From Prosthecobacter debontii (GTDB lineage Bacteria; Verrucomicrobiota; Verrucomicrobiia; Verrucomicrobiales; Akkermansiaceae), in contig CAMCBV010000004.1 in the NCBI GenBank assembly GCA_945873125.1, positions 38,001-102,000 of the forward strand: DNA of 64,000 nucleotides, read 5' to 3'. A model generated the notes under the pieces. It made no database searches. It had not been told where the DNA came from and was given only the letters and a program-made list of their open reading frames with translations. Position 1 is the first letter of the stretch, and each line of letters opens with the position of its first letter. A program made the translations under genes and the position numbers. Positions 39,969 to 48,996 of the stretch are shown piece by piece.

Positions 39969-40135
39969 ATGTGGGATACTGCAGATGGGTCGAATATTTT
40001 TAAAACCGACTGAAAAAATTCGAATAAGAAGTAGAGTAGTCGAGCGCCTTCGGCAGTTATTTAACCGCGAATTTAACTTGGCACACCCAGATATCGATTG
40101 GAATTTTAGCTGGGTAGATAAATCCGCCGCCCTAG

Positions 40136-41329
40136 CTATCTCCGCTTCTTCCCGCCAACCTTCTTCTTACGAATCGGTTTAGATGGTTCGTCGTCTAGGA
40201 GGGCCGTGTAGGTATAGTTGAAATCTTCAAGCCTACGGCGGGGAATGGTCTGGTTTACGTAGATCTCGACGGATTTTGCGAAGTCCAGCTCGTCGGCGGT
40301 CAGGATGGTGAATGCGTCGCCTTCGGCTTCCGCACGTCCGGTGCGGCCGATGCGGTGGACATAGTCCTCGGCGTTTTCCGGAACGCGATAGTTGATGACG
40401 TGGGTGACGCCGGAGACATCAATTCCGCGCGCGGCGACATCGGTGGCGACGAGGATCTCGAAATCACCGCTCTTGAAGCCTGCCAGGGCTTTCATGCGAT
40501 CAGTCTGATTGATATCGGAGTGCATGGCGGCGACTTTCGTCTGGCCGGTGCCTTTGATCATGCTGGTGACTTCATCCGCCTCGCGACGGGTGCGAGTGAA
40601 AATCATGACCGAATGATAATCGGTTTGTTTGAGCAGGGCGAGGAGCAGTTCATCGCGTTGATCGATGGAGACCGGGTAAAAGGCATGGGAAACCGTGGAG
40701 GCAACTTCGCGGCGTGCGATTTCGATTTTCACGGGCTCAACGAGGCACCACTGAGCGAAGGTTTGGATCGCTGGCGGCATGGTGGCGGAGAAGAACAGAG
40801 TTTGACGTCCTTCCCACGGGCAGAGATTGACGATCTTGCGGACCTGCGGGAGGAAGCCCATATCGAGCATGCGATCGACCTCGTCGAGGATGAGGATTTT
40901 CACTTCACCGAAGCGCATCGCGGCGCGGTAAAAGCAATCGACCAAGCGACCCGGAGTGGCGACGACGATATCGACGCCGGAAAGGAGTTGTTCTATTTGT
41001 TGGCCGAGGCCGACACCACCATAGAGCAGGGCGACTTTCATGCCGGTTTTTGCACCGTATTTTTCAAATTGCTCGGCGACCTGATGGGCGAGCTCGCGGG
41101 TGGGTTCCAAGACCAAGATTTGAGGTTTTCCCAATTTGGTGATCTTGGAAAGAGATGGGAGTGCGAAGGCAGCGGTTTTACCGGTTCCGGTCTGCGAGGC
41201 GCCGATCACGTCCTTGCCCTCCAAAATCACCGGAATCGCTTGTGCCTGGATTGGTGTTGGATTGGTGTAGCCCGTTTCTAGAACTGCTTCGAGAACGGGT
41301 GCGGAGAGGCCAAGTGTGTCAAATCCCAT
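40136..41329 (-). CDS. DEAD-box RNA helicase (RhlE-like)
   Basis: ASQTGTGKTAAFALP, LEPTRELAHQ, LDEVDRMLDMG, FSATMP, HRIGRTGRAEAEG. Confidence 0.95.
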   Translation of the reverse strand: MGFDTLGLSAPVLEAVLETGYTNPTPIQAQAIPVILEGKDVIGASQTGTGKTAAFALPSLSKITKLGKPQILVLEPTRELAHQVAEQFEKYGAKTGMKVALLYGGVGLGQQIEQLLSGVDIVVATPGRLVDCFYRAAMRFGEVKILILDEVDRMLDMGFLPQVRKIVNLCPWEGRQTLFFSATMPPAIQTFAQWCLVEPVKIEIARREVASTVSHAFYPVSIDQRDELLLALLKQTDYHSVMIFTRTRREADEVTSMIKGTGQTKVAAMHSDINQTDRMKALAGFKSGDFEILVATDVAARGIDVSGVTHVINYRVPENAEDYVHRIGRTGRAEAEGDAFTILTADELDFAKSVEIYVNQTIPRRRLEDFNYTYTALLDDEPSKPIRKKKVGGKKRR

Positions 41330-41383
41330 GAGACGCTCGGTTTAGGTGCGTGTGGGGGCAGGGTCAAGGATTTGATTTGGTGG

Positions 41384-41472
41384 AACGTGGCTTGGCGGAT
41401 TCTATCCGCTAAGCCAAATACCGAGATGAAAAAGTCATTTTGGCAGGTCGGATAGAATCCGCCGCCACGTTT
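41384..41472. repeat. Short MITE/REP-like inverted repeat
   Basis: aacgtggcttggcggattctatccg ... cggatagaatccgccgccacgtt (15+8 bp arms, 2-nt bulge). Confidence 0.75.
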
Positions 41473-41475
41473 ATC

Positions 41476-43737
41476 TTACTTCTTCAATGTCACGCGCTCC
41501 TTGGTGAAGGGGTGTTCGCGGGCGGTGATCCATACGGTAGGTTTGAGGTCTTCTCCGCCGCCTTTCATGCCGAGGAGGACGACTTCGAGGTCTTGGTTGA
41601 GCATGGTTTTGTCCAAGGGGATAAAATAGGTATAGCCGGTATCCTTGCCTCTCACGGGGTATTCCCATGCGTTGGAGGGGTAAGAGACGGCTCGATCTGG
41701 CGCGCCGATCAAACGATCTCCCATGCGGAGTGCGGCGTAACAGCCTTCGATCCCGTGTTTGCCTTCCACTGCGACGCAGAGGTAGGAGGTCGGGGTCATT
41801 TCATCGATTTTGATTTTCGCCGACCATGTTTTCACGACGGGAACGACATCTGGGTGGGCAAAGAGATTGTTTCCCGTCCAGTTGGTGCGAGTCAGCAAGG
41901 TCTTGCCTTTCCATGCCTCGAATTCCGCAACGCGTTCCGGGGCCTGTTGCATGCGGAAGTAGCGCCACTCACCAGCGGGTGGATAGATGTTGAGGGTATT
42001 GCCATCCACAATGGCTTCCACGAAGGGAGTCCAAGTCTTGAGGTCGTTGCTGAACTCTGCTCCTTTCAGCTCGTTGTTGATCAACGTGCTGTCCAAAGCC
42101 TGGGTGAGGATGGAGATACGGTCGAAACTTTCCGATTTGGAAAAATCGATACGCAAGCAGCCAGTAGAGATGCGAAGATCGCGATTGCGAACCATCACAT
42201 CAAAGACGGTGGTTGGATCGCCATCGAACATGTATTGATCCGAAACCGCACGGGCCTTCATGAGCGGTTGATCGATAAATGCCTGACGTGCTGCTTTTAC
42301 AGCGGGGATTTGGGTTTCGCCGGAACGTTTCAAGCTGCGGAGTTCGAGCGCGTTGTTATCGGCGGCGAACATGGTGGCTTCGTAGAGAGCTACCCAATCA
42401 TTCGGTAGGTCGGACGGTGCGAGATCGGCGAGCTTGCGATGCCAGGGTTGTTTGAGCTCGATGGGGATGAGGCGATCCATGACCGTGCCTTCACTACCGG
42501 AACCTTTGATCACTTGATACGGGCCTTTGGCGAGGGAGGGCTCGTTGATTTTATCTGTAGAAACGACGACAAGAGTCGCGCGGAAGGGTGCGACAGTGAC
42601 TTCGATGGTTTTCTTGGAATCGAGACCTTTGCCAAGGATTTCCTCGTAAGGGTGGAGGAGTCGTACTTCACGTGGCTTGGTGCTCGTCAAGCCGATGGAC
42701 GAGTCGAGCGCGATTTTGTGAGTGACCGGCTCCCATGTCAGATTCCGGAGTGTGATGAAGCGGGTTTTTTCGTCGCCGCGTGAGACTGCGTTTTTTCCAT
42801 AGGTTTCTTCAGGAAGGACCATGCCTTTGGTCAGGATGTCGCGGTAGTGGCGGTGGATGTTGAAAATGCGGGCAAGCTTCGCGTATTCGTCATCGCGAAG
42901 GAACCAAGGGCTACCATAAAGCTGCGGTGCGAGAATCATCGAGCGATTGAAGCCTTGGAGTATGAGGTCTTCCTCCCAGTAATCGAGGCAGGAAGAAAGG
43001 CAGACCCCGTGATCTTCTGCGAGGCGCTTCAGCTCGGGTGGAAGACCTCGGGAAAGGGCGGCGGCGCGGTTGTGAGTGGCGGTCGCTTTGTTGGCCATGT
43101 GCACGTCGATGTAAGTCTCTGCGCCTTCCCAGAGGAAAGTGGTCGCGTGATCCACACCCGGACCGAGATTCAAACGATGATTGAGAAGGATAAGGTCGGG
43201 AGTGTGCTTCCGGACTTCGGTCATCAATTTGATAAACGATTGCTGTTTTTCGTCACGGAGTTGTCCGCATACCGCATCCATTTTGAAGAGCTTGAAGTTG
43301 TGGTCTCTACCCAATGAAACAAGCAGATCGATGCGTGCCTTTTCCTCTTCAGGGGTATTTCCAAATCCATCCGGACCCAACCAGACACCGAGCCGGCCAC
43401 CAAATCCCTCTGCCTGTTTTGCAAACGGACCGAAGCCTTGCGGGAAATGACCTTTGAATTTCTGTGAGTCCGCGTTGCCATAGTAATTCGGCATATCAAT
43501 GGCGCCGGCATCGAAGGCATAGATGTCCAAGGTCATTCCGTATTCATCCTTCAACCACTGAAAGAACCCGAGGTTCGCTTGGGTCTGTTCTGGAGCGGGG
43601 CCTTCGTTGGTATTGTTGATCCATGTGAAGTAATGCGCATTGGACGGAGTGTCCTCGGTGGCACCGGGAATCACTTTTTCCTGAGCGGTCAGGGTCAATG
43701 GAAATAGCAGGACGAGAGGAAGAAGGTAGAATTTCAC
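41476..43737 (-). CDS. Secreted glycoside-hydrolase-like protein (alpha-galactosidase-like barrel plus C-terminal beta domains)
   Basis: Signal peptide; GGRLGVWLGPDGFGNTPEEEKARID, FKLFKMDAVCGQL. Confidence 0.55.
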   Translation of the reverse strand: MKFYLLPLVLLFPLTLTAQEKVIPGATEDTPSNAHYFTWINNTNEGPAPEQTQANLGFFQWLKDEYGMTLDIYAFDAGAIDMPNYYGNADSQKFKGHFPQGFGPFAKQAEGFGGRLGVWLGPDGFGNTPEEEKARIDLLVSLGRDHNFKLFKMDAVCGQLRDEKQQSFIKLMTEVRKHTPDLILLNHRLNLGPGVDHATTFLWEGAETYIDVHMANKATATHNRAAALSRGLPPELKRLAEDHGVCLSSCLDYWEEDLILQGFNRSMILAPQLYGSPWFLRDDEYAKLARIFNIHRHYRDILTKGMVLPEETYGKNAVSRGDEKTRFITLRNLTWEPVTHKIALDSSIGLTSTKPREVRLLHPYEEILGKGLDSKKTIEVTVAPFRATLVVVSTDKINEPSLAKGPYQVIKGSGSEGTVMDRLIPIELKQPWHRKLADLAPSDLPNDWVALYEATMFAADNNALELRSLKRSGETQIPAVKAARQAFIDQPLMKARAVSDQYMFDGDPTTVFDVMVRNRDLRISTGCLRIDFSKSESFDRISILTQALDSTLINNELKGAEFSNDLKTWTPFVEAIVDGNTLNIYPPAGEWRYFRMQQAPERVAEFEAWKGKTLLTRTNWTGNNLFAHPDVVPVVKTWSAKIKIDEMTPTSYLCVAVEGKHGIEGCYAALRMGDRLIGAPDRAVSYPSNAWEYPVRGKDTGYTYFIPLDKTMLNQDLEVVLLGMKGGGEDLKPTVWITAREHPFTKERVTLKK

Positions 43738-43842
43738 GAACGCACTAGAGCGAGTTAGGGGAAGGGGTTCAATGAGGAAGTTTTCGGGGATGGCTGGAGC
43801 GTGTCATTCAACTGAAAAGGATGCTTGTCGGCTATCTTATTC

Positions 43843-43858
43843 CGGACAGAGAGGGATT
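43843..43858. repeat. 16-bp duplicate of the tRNA-Ser 3' end (candidate att remnant)
   Basis: cggacagagagggatt identical at 43843..43858 and 44042..44057. Confidence 0.8.
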
Positions 43859-44001
43859 GACTCCGCGATGCTCCGTCCCTGCGGGGTGCGCTTTGCGTTG
43901 GTAATGAAAATTCGCTAGCGCGAAATTTGCAGTCAAACCCTGTTTCGCTCCACCCCGACTAGTCGGGGCTTTATTCAAGGGGTTCTCGTTCCTCCTTTAA
44001 A

Positions 44002-44043
44002 CGCCATCACCCCAACCCCGCTGACGGGGTTGGGGTGATGGCG
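44002..44043 (-). terminator. 19-bp perfect hairpin at tRNA-Ser 3' end (terminator or trailer structure)
   Basis: cgccatcaccccaaccccg-ctga-cggggttggggtgatggcg; stem includes tRNA CCA and discriminator. Confidence 0.6.
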
Positions 44044-44128
44044 GACAGAGAGGGATTCGAACCCTCGGTGACGTTACCGCCACACACGCTTTCCAAGCGT
44101 GCTCATTCGACCACTCTGACATCTGTCC
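44039..44128 (-). tRNA. tRNA-Ser (GGA)
   Basis: Minus strand GGACAGATGTCAGAGTGGTCGAATGAGCACGCTTGGAAAGCGTG...GGGTTCGAATCCCTCTCTGTCCGCCA; anticodon loop CTTGGAAAG; long variable arm; CCA encoded. Confidence 0.93.
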
Positions 44129-44195
44129 TTGGAGGGCGGGACGCTAGGTAGGGTCGGATGGGTGGGCAAGCTCATTTTTTGATGAATGAACTTTT

Positions 44196-45254
44196 TTACC
44201 AACTATCCAGACCGGTGGTGGGTTGGAGGTCGTGCATGAGGTTGAAGGATTGCACGGCTTGTCCGCCTGCGCCTTTGCCCAGATTGTCTTCGGCCGACAT
44301 GAGGATTAACCGATTTGTGCGGGTATCAATCTCGAAGCCGATATCGATGAAATTGGTGCGGGTGACCATTTTCGTATCGGCTGGTTTGCCTTGTCCGAGC
44401 AAGCGGATGAAAGGTTGTGTTCCGTAAGCGCTTTCCAGAACTGCTGTAATTTGATCCGCTCCGACTCCATGGGCGAGTTTCACCGTGGTGGTGGTGACAA
44501 TGCCGGAGTTGACGGGGATGAGGTGGGGGATGAAGGAGATGGTCACCGGTTCACCGGCGGCTATGGATAGTTCCTGTTCGATTTCTGAAAGATGCCTGTG
44601 TTTCGGGACTCCGTAAGCACGTGCCGATTCATTGCATTCACAGAAGAGCAGCGAGACATCCGCTTTCCGTCCGGCACCGCTGACGCCGCTCATCGAGTTC
44701 GCGACAATGGTGGATGGATCGATGAGTTTCGCCTTCAGCAAAGGGATCAAGGGCAGGATGATGCTGGTGGGATAGCAACCCGGCGATGCGATGAGCCGCG
44801 CCGATTGGATCGATGCTCCATGAATTTCAGGAAGGCCGTAGACTGCCTCGCAGAGAAGTTCGGTTGCTGGATGAGGGTGTTTGTAGAACTCCTCATAAAC
44901 CGCCGCAGAACGCAGTCTGAAATCAGCGCTCAGATCAATAACTTTGATTTGCCGCTCTAAGAGGGCGGTCGCAATTTCTGCCGCTATTCCATGCGGCAGG
45001 GCAAGAAAGGCAACCGTCGCGCCTGATGCGGCGATTGCATCGGGATCGGGCAGCGAGAATTTTAATTGCGCCGCATTGGCCTTGGCGAATCGAGGAAAGA
45101 CTTCATCGAGTCTTTTGCCGGCCTCCGTGCGAGAGGTAACCGCAGTAAGTTCGACCGATGGATGACTCAGAAGAATTCTAAGCAATTCCATTCCGGTGTA
45201 ACCGCTTGCTCCGATGATGGCTGTCTTGATTTTGTTCACGGGGAAATTCATCAC
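44196..45254 (-). CDS. argC: N-acetyl-gamma-glutamyl-phosphate reductase
   Basis: AIIGASGYTGMELLRIL, SPGCYPTSIILPLIPLL, HRHLSEIEQEL. Confidence 0.95.
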   Translation of the reverse strand: MMNFPVNKIKTAIIGASGYTGMELLRILLSHPSVELTAVTSRTEAGKRLDEVFPRFAKANAAQLKFSLPDPDAIAASGATVAFLALPHGIAAEIATALLERQIKVIDLSADFRLRSAAVYEEFYKHPHPATELLCEAVYGLPEIHGASIQSARLIASPGCYPTSIILPLIPLLKAKLIDPSTIVANSMSGVSGAGRKADVSLLFCECNESARAYGVPKHRHLSEIEQELSIAAGEPVTISFIPHLIPVNSGIVTTTTVKLAHGVGADQITAVLESAYGTQPFIRLLGQGKPADTKMVTRTNFIDIGFEIDTRTNRLILMSAEDNLGKGAGGQAVQSFNLMHDLQPTTGLDSW

Positions 45255-45314
45255 ATGGTTTTACGTGCTTGCCAACACGGGAATGGACTGCTTTTTTAAG
45301 CGCCTTTCCGGAAA

Positions 45315-45391
45315 CGGGCTATAGCGCAGCCTGGTAGCGCGCTACACTGGGGGTGTAGAGGTCGTGGGTTCGAATCCCGCTAGCCCGACCA
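45315..45391 (+). tRNA. tRNA-Pro (GGG)
   Basis: CGGGCTATAGCGCAGCCTGGTAGCGCGCTACACTGGGGGTGTAGAGGTCGTGGGTTCGAATCCCGCTAGCCCGACCA; loop CTGGGGG; CCA encoded. Confidence 0.95.
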
Positions 45392-45430
45392 AACCCCGCC
45401 ACCCAACGCTTTGGGTGGCGGGGTTTGGTC
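45387..45430 (+). terminator. Terminator-like hairpin overlapping the tRNA-Pro 3' end
   Basis: gaccaaaccccgccaccca-acgctt-tgggtggcggggtttggtc followed by tttct. Confidence 0.7.
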
Positions 45431-45433
45431 TTT

Positions 45434-45492
45434 CTAGTAAGTGAGTCCCTTGGGTAGATCCCCGAGAGGTCGAGCTAGCAAGTGAGTCCCTT
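45434..45492. repeat. Two 18-bp direct repeats CTAGYAAGTGAGTCCCTT, 41-bp period
   Basis: 45434..45451 and 45475..45492, one mismatch. Confidence 0.85.
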
Positions 45493-45676
45493 ACCTCCGT
45501 CAGTTTGTCATCTCAGCAGAGATTTCATCGTATCCTTTTATTCCAATCTTTAATTTTTCCTTTCCTTGGAAATTGCTCGCGATAGTTTTCAAGGGGAGTC
45601 GATTTTCGATCTCCAGCAGTCCCAACAATGAGTCTCTGCTGCCTTTAATCCGACCCAAACCCTTCATTTAAATCTC

Positions 45677-48424
45677 ATGCGCATGAAAACCCCGATCTTC
45701 TCGACCATCGCCAGTACATGCGTCTTCATCGTCGCTTTATCGCCCGGAACAAGTGCATGGGCGCAAATCAAGCCAGTAGCTAGCAGCGATCCGGCTTACT
45801 ACAGCGCCGCCAGCATGCCGATTTTCAATCCTTTTCCCAACATCAATGACAAGAGGCCATGGTTGGTGAAAAACCTTGGTCCGGTTGGAATCGGCATCAA
45901 CCTGATCCGTCCGGGCATGACCATGCAGATTAACAACGTGGAGAAAGGTTCTCCTGCCGAGGCCACAGGTAAACTTCAGAAAGGCCAAATCATCGAGAGC
46001 ATCAACGGCAGGATTCTCAAAGATAGCGATCCCCGGGTCATTTTAGGTGACATCGTCACAGAGGCCGAGGCGAAAGATGGCAAGGTTGTTTTAAAGATCA
46101 AAGAGGTGGGCGATGTGACGGTCAGTATCCCAGTGATGGGTGCTTACAGCAAGACTTGGCCGGTGAATTGTCCGAAATCGGATAAAATTGTTAGAAATCT
46201 TGCGGATGTCATTGCAAAGCAGGCACAGCCGAAATGGGGATCGGTGATGTTTCTTCTTTCCACAGGTGATGAGAAAGATCTCGCAGTGGTTCGCGGTTGG
46301 ATGAAAGACATCAAGACGATCGGTGGATTGAACTGGGAGAAAGGTTACAAAGGGCCGGGTCTTTGCGAATATTATTTGCGGACAGGTGACCAGAGTGTGG
46401 TGCCTGTGATCAAACAGATGACCGAGGAACTCAGAGTTAACATGTTTAATGGTGGCTGGAGTGGTCGCGGCGCACCAGCGGCTTTCACCTATTCAGTTGG
46501 CACGGGTCAGGTTCATGCCTCTGGCGTGAATTGCATGTCTTTTTTGCTCATGGCGAAATTGTGTGGTGTGGAGGTCGATGACTACATGTTTAAAGAATCT
46601 TTTGCGCAGTTTTATCGTTTTGCCGGACATGGTAACGTTGCTTACGGCACTAACCTTCCAGAAGGTGGTTTCAGGGACAACGGCAAGTCAAGTGGTCTGG
46701 CATTTGGCTTGGGCGCGGCTGCGATGATCGCGCCAGAGGGTGAAACTTCTGTCTTTGCCAAGGCGCGTGACAACACCGCGATGAAAGCATTTTACGCAAC
46801 CAACTGGTTTCATGCTGCCCATACAGGCGGCGGCATGGGTGAAATCTGGCACCATACCGCCATCAATCAAGTGCGCGAGAAACGCCCAGTAGCCTTCCGT
46901 TCTTACATGGACACCAGACGTTGGGTCATGGATCTTTCCCGCCGTTTTGATGGAAGTATCGGTATCGCAGGTATGGATGACCGTTATGATGCGTCCGAGA
47001 CCGAGGACAGTCACGGGTGGGGAACCTATTTCGCATTGACCTACACCCTGCACCGCAAGCATTTGCAACTTTTTGGCGCCCCTCGCAGCAAGTGGGCGAA
47101 GTCCATGCCACTGCCGCGCCCATGGGGTAACGCGACGGACGACATTTTCCATTCCATCGAGCCAATTCCGGGCGGCCCCTTGGAGATTGGAATGCTCTTG
47201 AATGAAAAGGTCGAGACCGACGCATCAGCGGCGGTGATCGCGAAACTCCTCGATCCGGCGCTGACGGATAAGACGTTGCTCACCTATATTTATCATCCCG
47301 AATATGATCTGCGAAGTATGGCGATGGATCAAGTCGTGAGACGGGGTAAGGTCGAAATGGTTCTTCCTTTGCTCAAATCCACGGATGCACGTCTTCGTCA
47401 GGCAGGATTGCTTGCCCTAACTGGAATGTTCAAAGGTAGTCCACTACCAGCGGACAAAGTGACACCTGACATGTATAAAGAGGTTAGCAAAATGCTCAAT
47501 GATTCGAATGAGTCCTGGTGGGTGGCGTTGCATGCCATCGAGGCCGTGGGTCGTGCCGATAAAAGCCTGATTGCCACACATCGGAATCGATTGATTCAGT
47601 TTTTGGATTATGACTGTGTGTGGATTCAAACCGCAGCGGTTTGTGCTCTCGCCAAAATTTCGGCGGAGCCAGCGCATTATAAAGCCGTGTTGCCTGTGAT
47701 TGTGAAAAAAGCGGCTTCTTTCACAGTGGATTCATCTTCCAGTCGATCCACAAAAGCGATTTCCGACGCGTTGAAGACCGCAGGTCCGGAGGTTAAGACA
47801 TTTGCCAATCCGCTACTAAAAACGATATACTCAAGCATGCCTAATGTGCTCGCAGAACCCAATACGGGTGCGGTCATGGGGGGTGGAGCCAAAGTCGTTC
47901 GCTCGCGAGTTGGGAATATCGTGCAGGAACTGCCGGGAGGGCGTGAATTTGTGGAGAGAATTCCGAAGACCACGCTTGCCTCCTATGTCAGCGGCAAGCA
48001 ATCCGACCTTTATGTTTACAGCGGTAAGTTTACTCCAAACAAGTCACTTGTGGGCACATGGGCATGGGCGATTTATCCTCAGCCCAACAACCCAAGCGAG
48101 GTGGATGCAAAAATCCAAGCGTTCATGAATCCAAAGAATGGAAAAATACCTGATAAAATTGAGAATCCGAAGGATGTGATCCAGATCCTTGATGGTGGCA
48201 AAGTCGCCAAATCGAAATTTTTCGGCGGTTATTTCTGGACGGGCAATATGATCATCGGAGTGAACGATGACCAAGCTCTCAAGATGGAGGTCAGGACGTT
48301 CAATGGACGGGACTTTCTTATCATTGAGCGGGGCGGATTTAATGCCGTGCCGGACAGCGATGAAGTCAAGCAGGTGGCCAAAGACTACCACTGCGGTTAT
48401 CATGTTTATATGAGGGTGAATTGA
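45677..48424 (+). CDS. Secreted protein with PDZ-like domain and HEAT-like repeats (DUF6288-like)
   Basis: IRPGMTMQINNVEKGSPAEATGKLQKGQIIESINGRIL; long GG...WHAAHTGGGMGEIWHH region; C-terminal repeats. Confidence 0.6.
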   Translation: MRMKTPIFSTIASTCVFIVALSPGTSAWAQIKPVASSDPAYYSAASMPIFNPFPNINDKRPWLVKNLGPVGIGINLIRPGMTMQINNVEKGSPAEATGKLQKGQIIESINGRILKDSDPRVILGDIVTEAEAKDGKVVLKIKEVGDVTVSIPVMGAYSKTWPVNCPKSDKIVRNLADVIAKQAQPKWGSVMFLLSTGDEKDLAVVRGWMKDIKTIGGLNWEKGYKGPGLCEYYLRTGDQSVVPVIKQMTEELRVNMFNGGWSGRGAPAAFTYSVGTGQVHASGVNCMSFLLMAKLCGVEVDDYMFKESFAQFYRFAGHGNVAYGTNLPEGGFRDNGKSSGLAFGLGAAAMIAPEGETSVFAKARDNTAMKAFYATNWFHAAHTGGGMGEIWHHTAINQVREKRPVAFRSYMDTRRWVMDLSRRFDGSIGIAGMDDRYDASETEDSHGWGTYFALTYTLHRKHLQLFGAPRSKWAKSMPLPRPWGNATDDIFHSIEPIPGGPLEIGMLLNEKVETDASAAVIAKLLDPALTDKTLLTYIYHPEYDLRSMAMDQVVRRGKVEMVLPLLKSTDARLRQAGLLALTGMFKGSPLPADKVTPDMYKEVSKMLNDSNESWWVALHAIEAVGRADKSLIATHRNRLIQFLDYDCVWIQTAAVCALAKISAEPAHYKAVLPVIVKKAASFTVDSSSSRSTKAISDALKTAGPEVKTFANPLLKTIYSSMPNVLAEPNTGAVMGGGAKVVRSRVGNIVQELPGGREFVERIPKTTLASYVSGKQSDLYVYSGKFTPNKSLVGTWAWAIYPQPNNPSEVDAKIQAFMNPKNGKIPDKIENPKDVIQILDGGKVAKSKFFGGYFWTGNMIIGVNDDQALKMEVRTFNGRDFLIIERGGFNAVPDSDEVKQVAKDYHCGYHVYMRVN

Positions 48425-48567
48425 TGATTTTGGCTTCGTGAAAAATGCCGAGTCTATAGGGAGTTCATTTTCGATCAATGCCGTATGGGTGGACTGACAT
48501 TTGTAGTTTCCAGTCCTCAAGTTTGAAGTTCTTTTCTGCTTTTCGTTCTATTTGATTAACCCGTTTC

Positions 48568-48945
48568 ATGGATAGCTATAACACCCCGCTTATTTCCGAT
48601 TTATCCAACATCCAACTTCTCAAAAGGGTGGGAATGGTCATCGGTATTCGTGCCGAATGCTTGGATGAGTATCGGAGAATGCACGCGGAATCCTGTTCGG
48701 GAATTCGTGATCTCTTGGTGAAATATCACCTGCGCAATTACTCAGTTTTTTTGCAACGGATCGAGGATCGTTGGTATGAGTTTGGCTATTACGAGTATGC
48801 GGGTCGTGATTTTGAAGGGGATATGGCATCGCTCGCGGCAGAACAAAGAAACCAGGAATGGCTGGCAATCTGCGAGCGGATGTATGTGCCACTCGAAGAT
48901 GAGGCGGGTTGGGTTAGAATGGAGCAGATCTTTTTCAATCCATGA
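48568..48945 (+). CDS. L-rhamnose mutarotase-like protein
   Basis: AECLDEYRRMHAESCSGIRDLLVKYHLRNYSVFLQRIEDRWYEFGYYEY. Confidence 0.85.
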   Translation: MDSYNTPLISDLSNIQLLKRVGMVIGIRAECLDEYRRMHAESCSGIRDLLVKYHLRNYSVFLQRIEDRWYEFGYYEYAGRDFEGDMASLAAEQRNQEWLAICERMYVPLEDEAGWVRMEQIFFNP

Positions 48946-48996
48946 TCACATGGCTTGGGGATCGACAACTTCCCACGTCTTTTTTAAATTCTTCAA

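Noticed and set aside
39949-40182. 77-aa ORF between esterase and helicase
   Set aside because: Overlaps the ends of both neighbouring genes and has no recognisable motif.
40355-41281. 308-aa + strand ORF antisense to the DEAD-box helicase
   Set aside because: The minus-strand helicase has every DEAD-box motif; the antisense frame is a by-product of codon bias with no recognisable domain.
41440-42408. 322-aa + strand ORF antisense to the glycoside-hydrolase-like gene
   Set aside because: The minus-strand gene has a signal peptide and is 753 aa; the antisense frame shows no protein-like motifs.
46688-47152. 154-aa minus ORF within the PDZ/HEAT-like gene
   Set aside because: Wholly inside a longer coherent CDS with a signal peptide and PDZ-like region.
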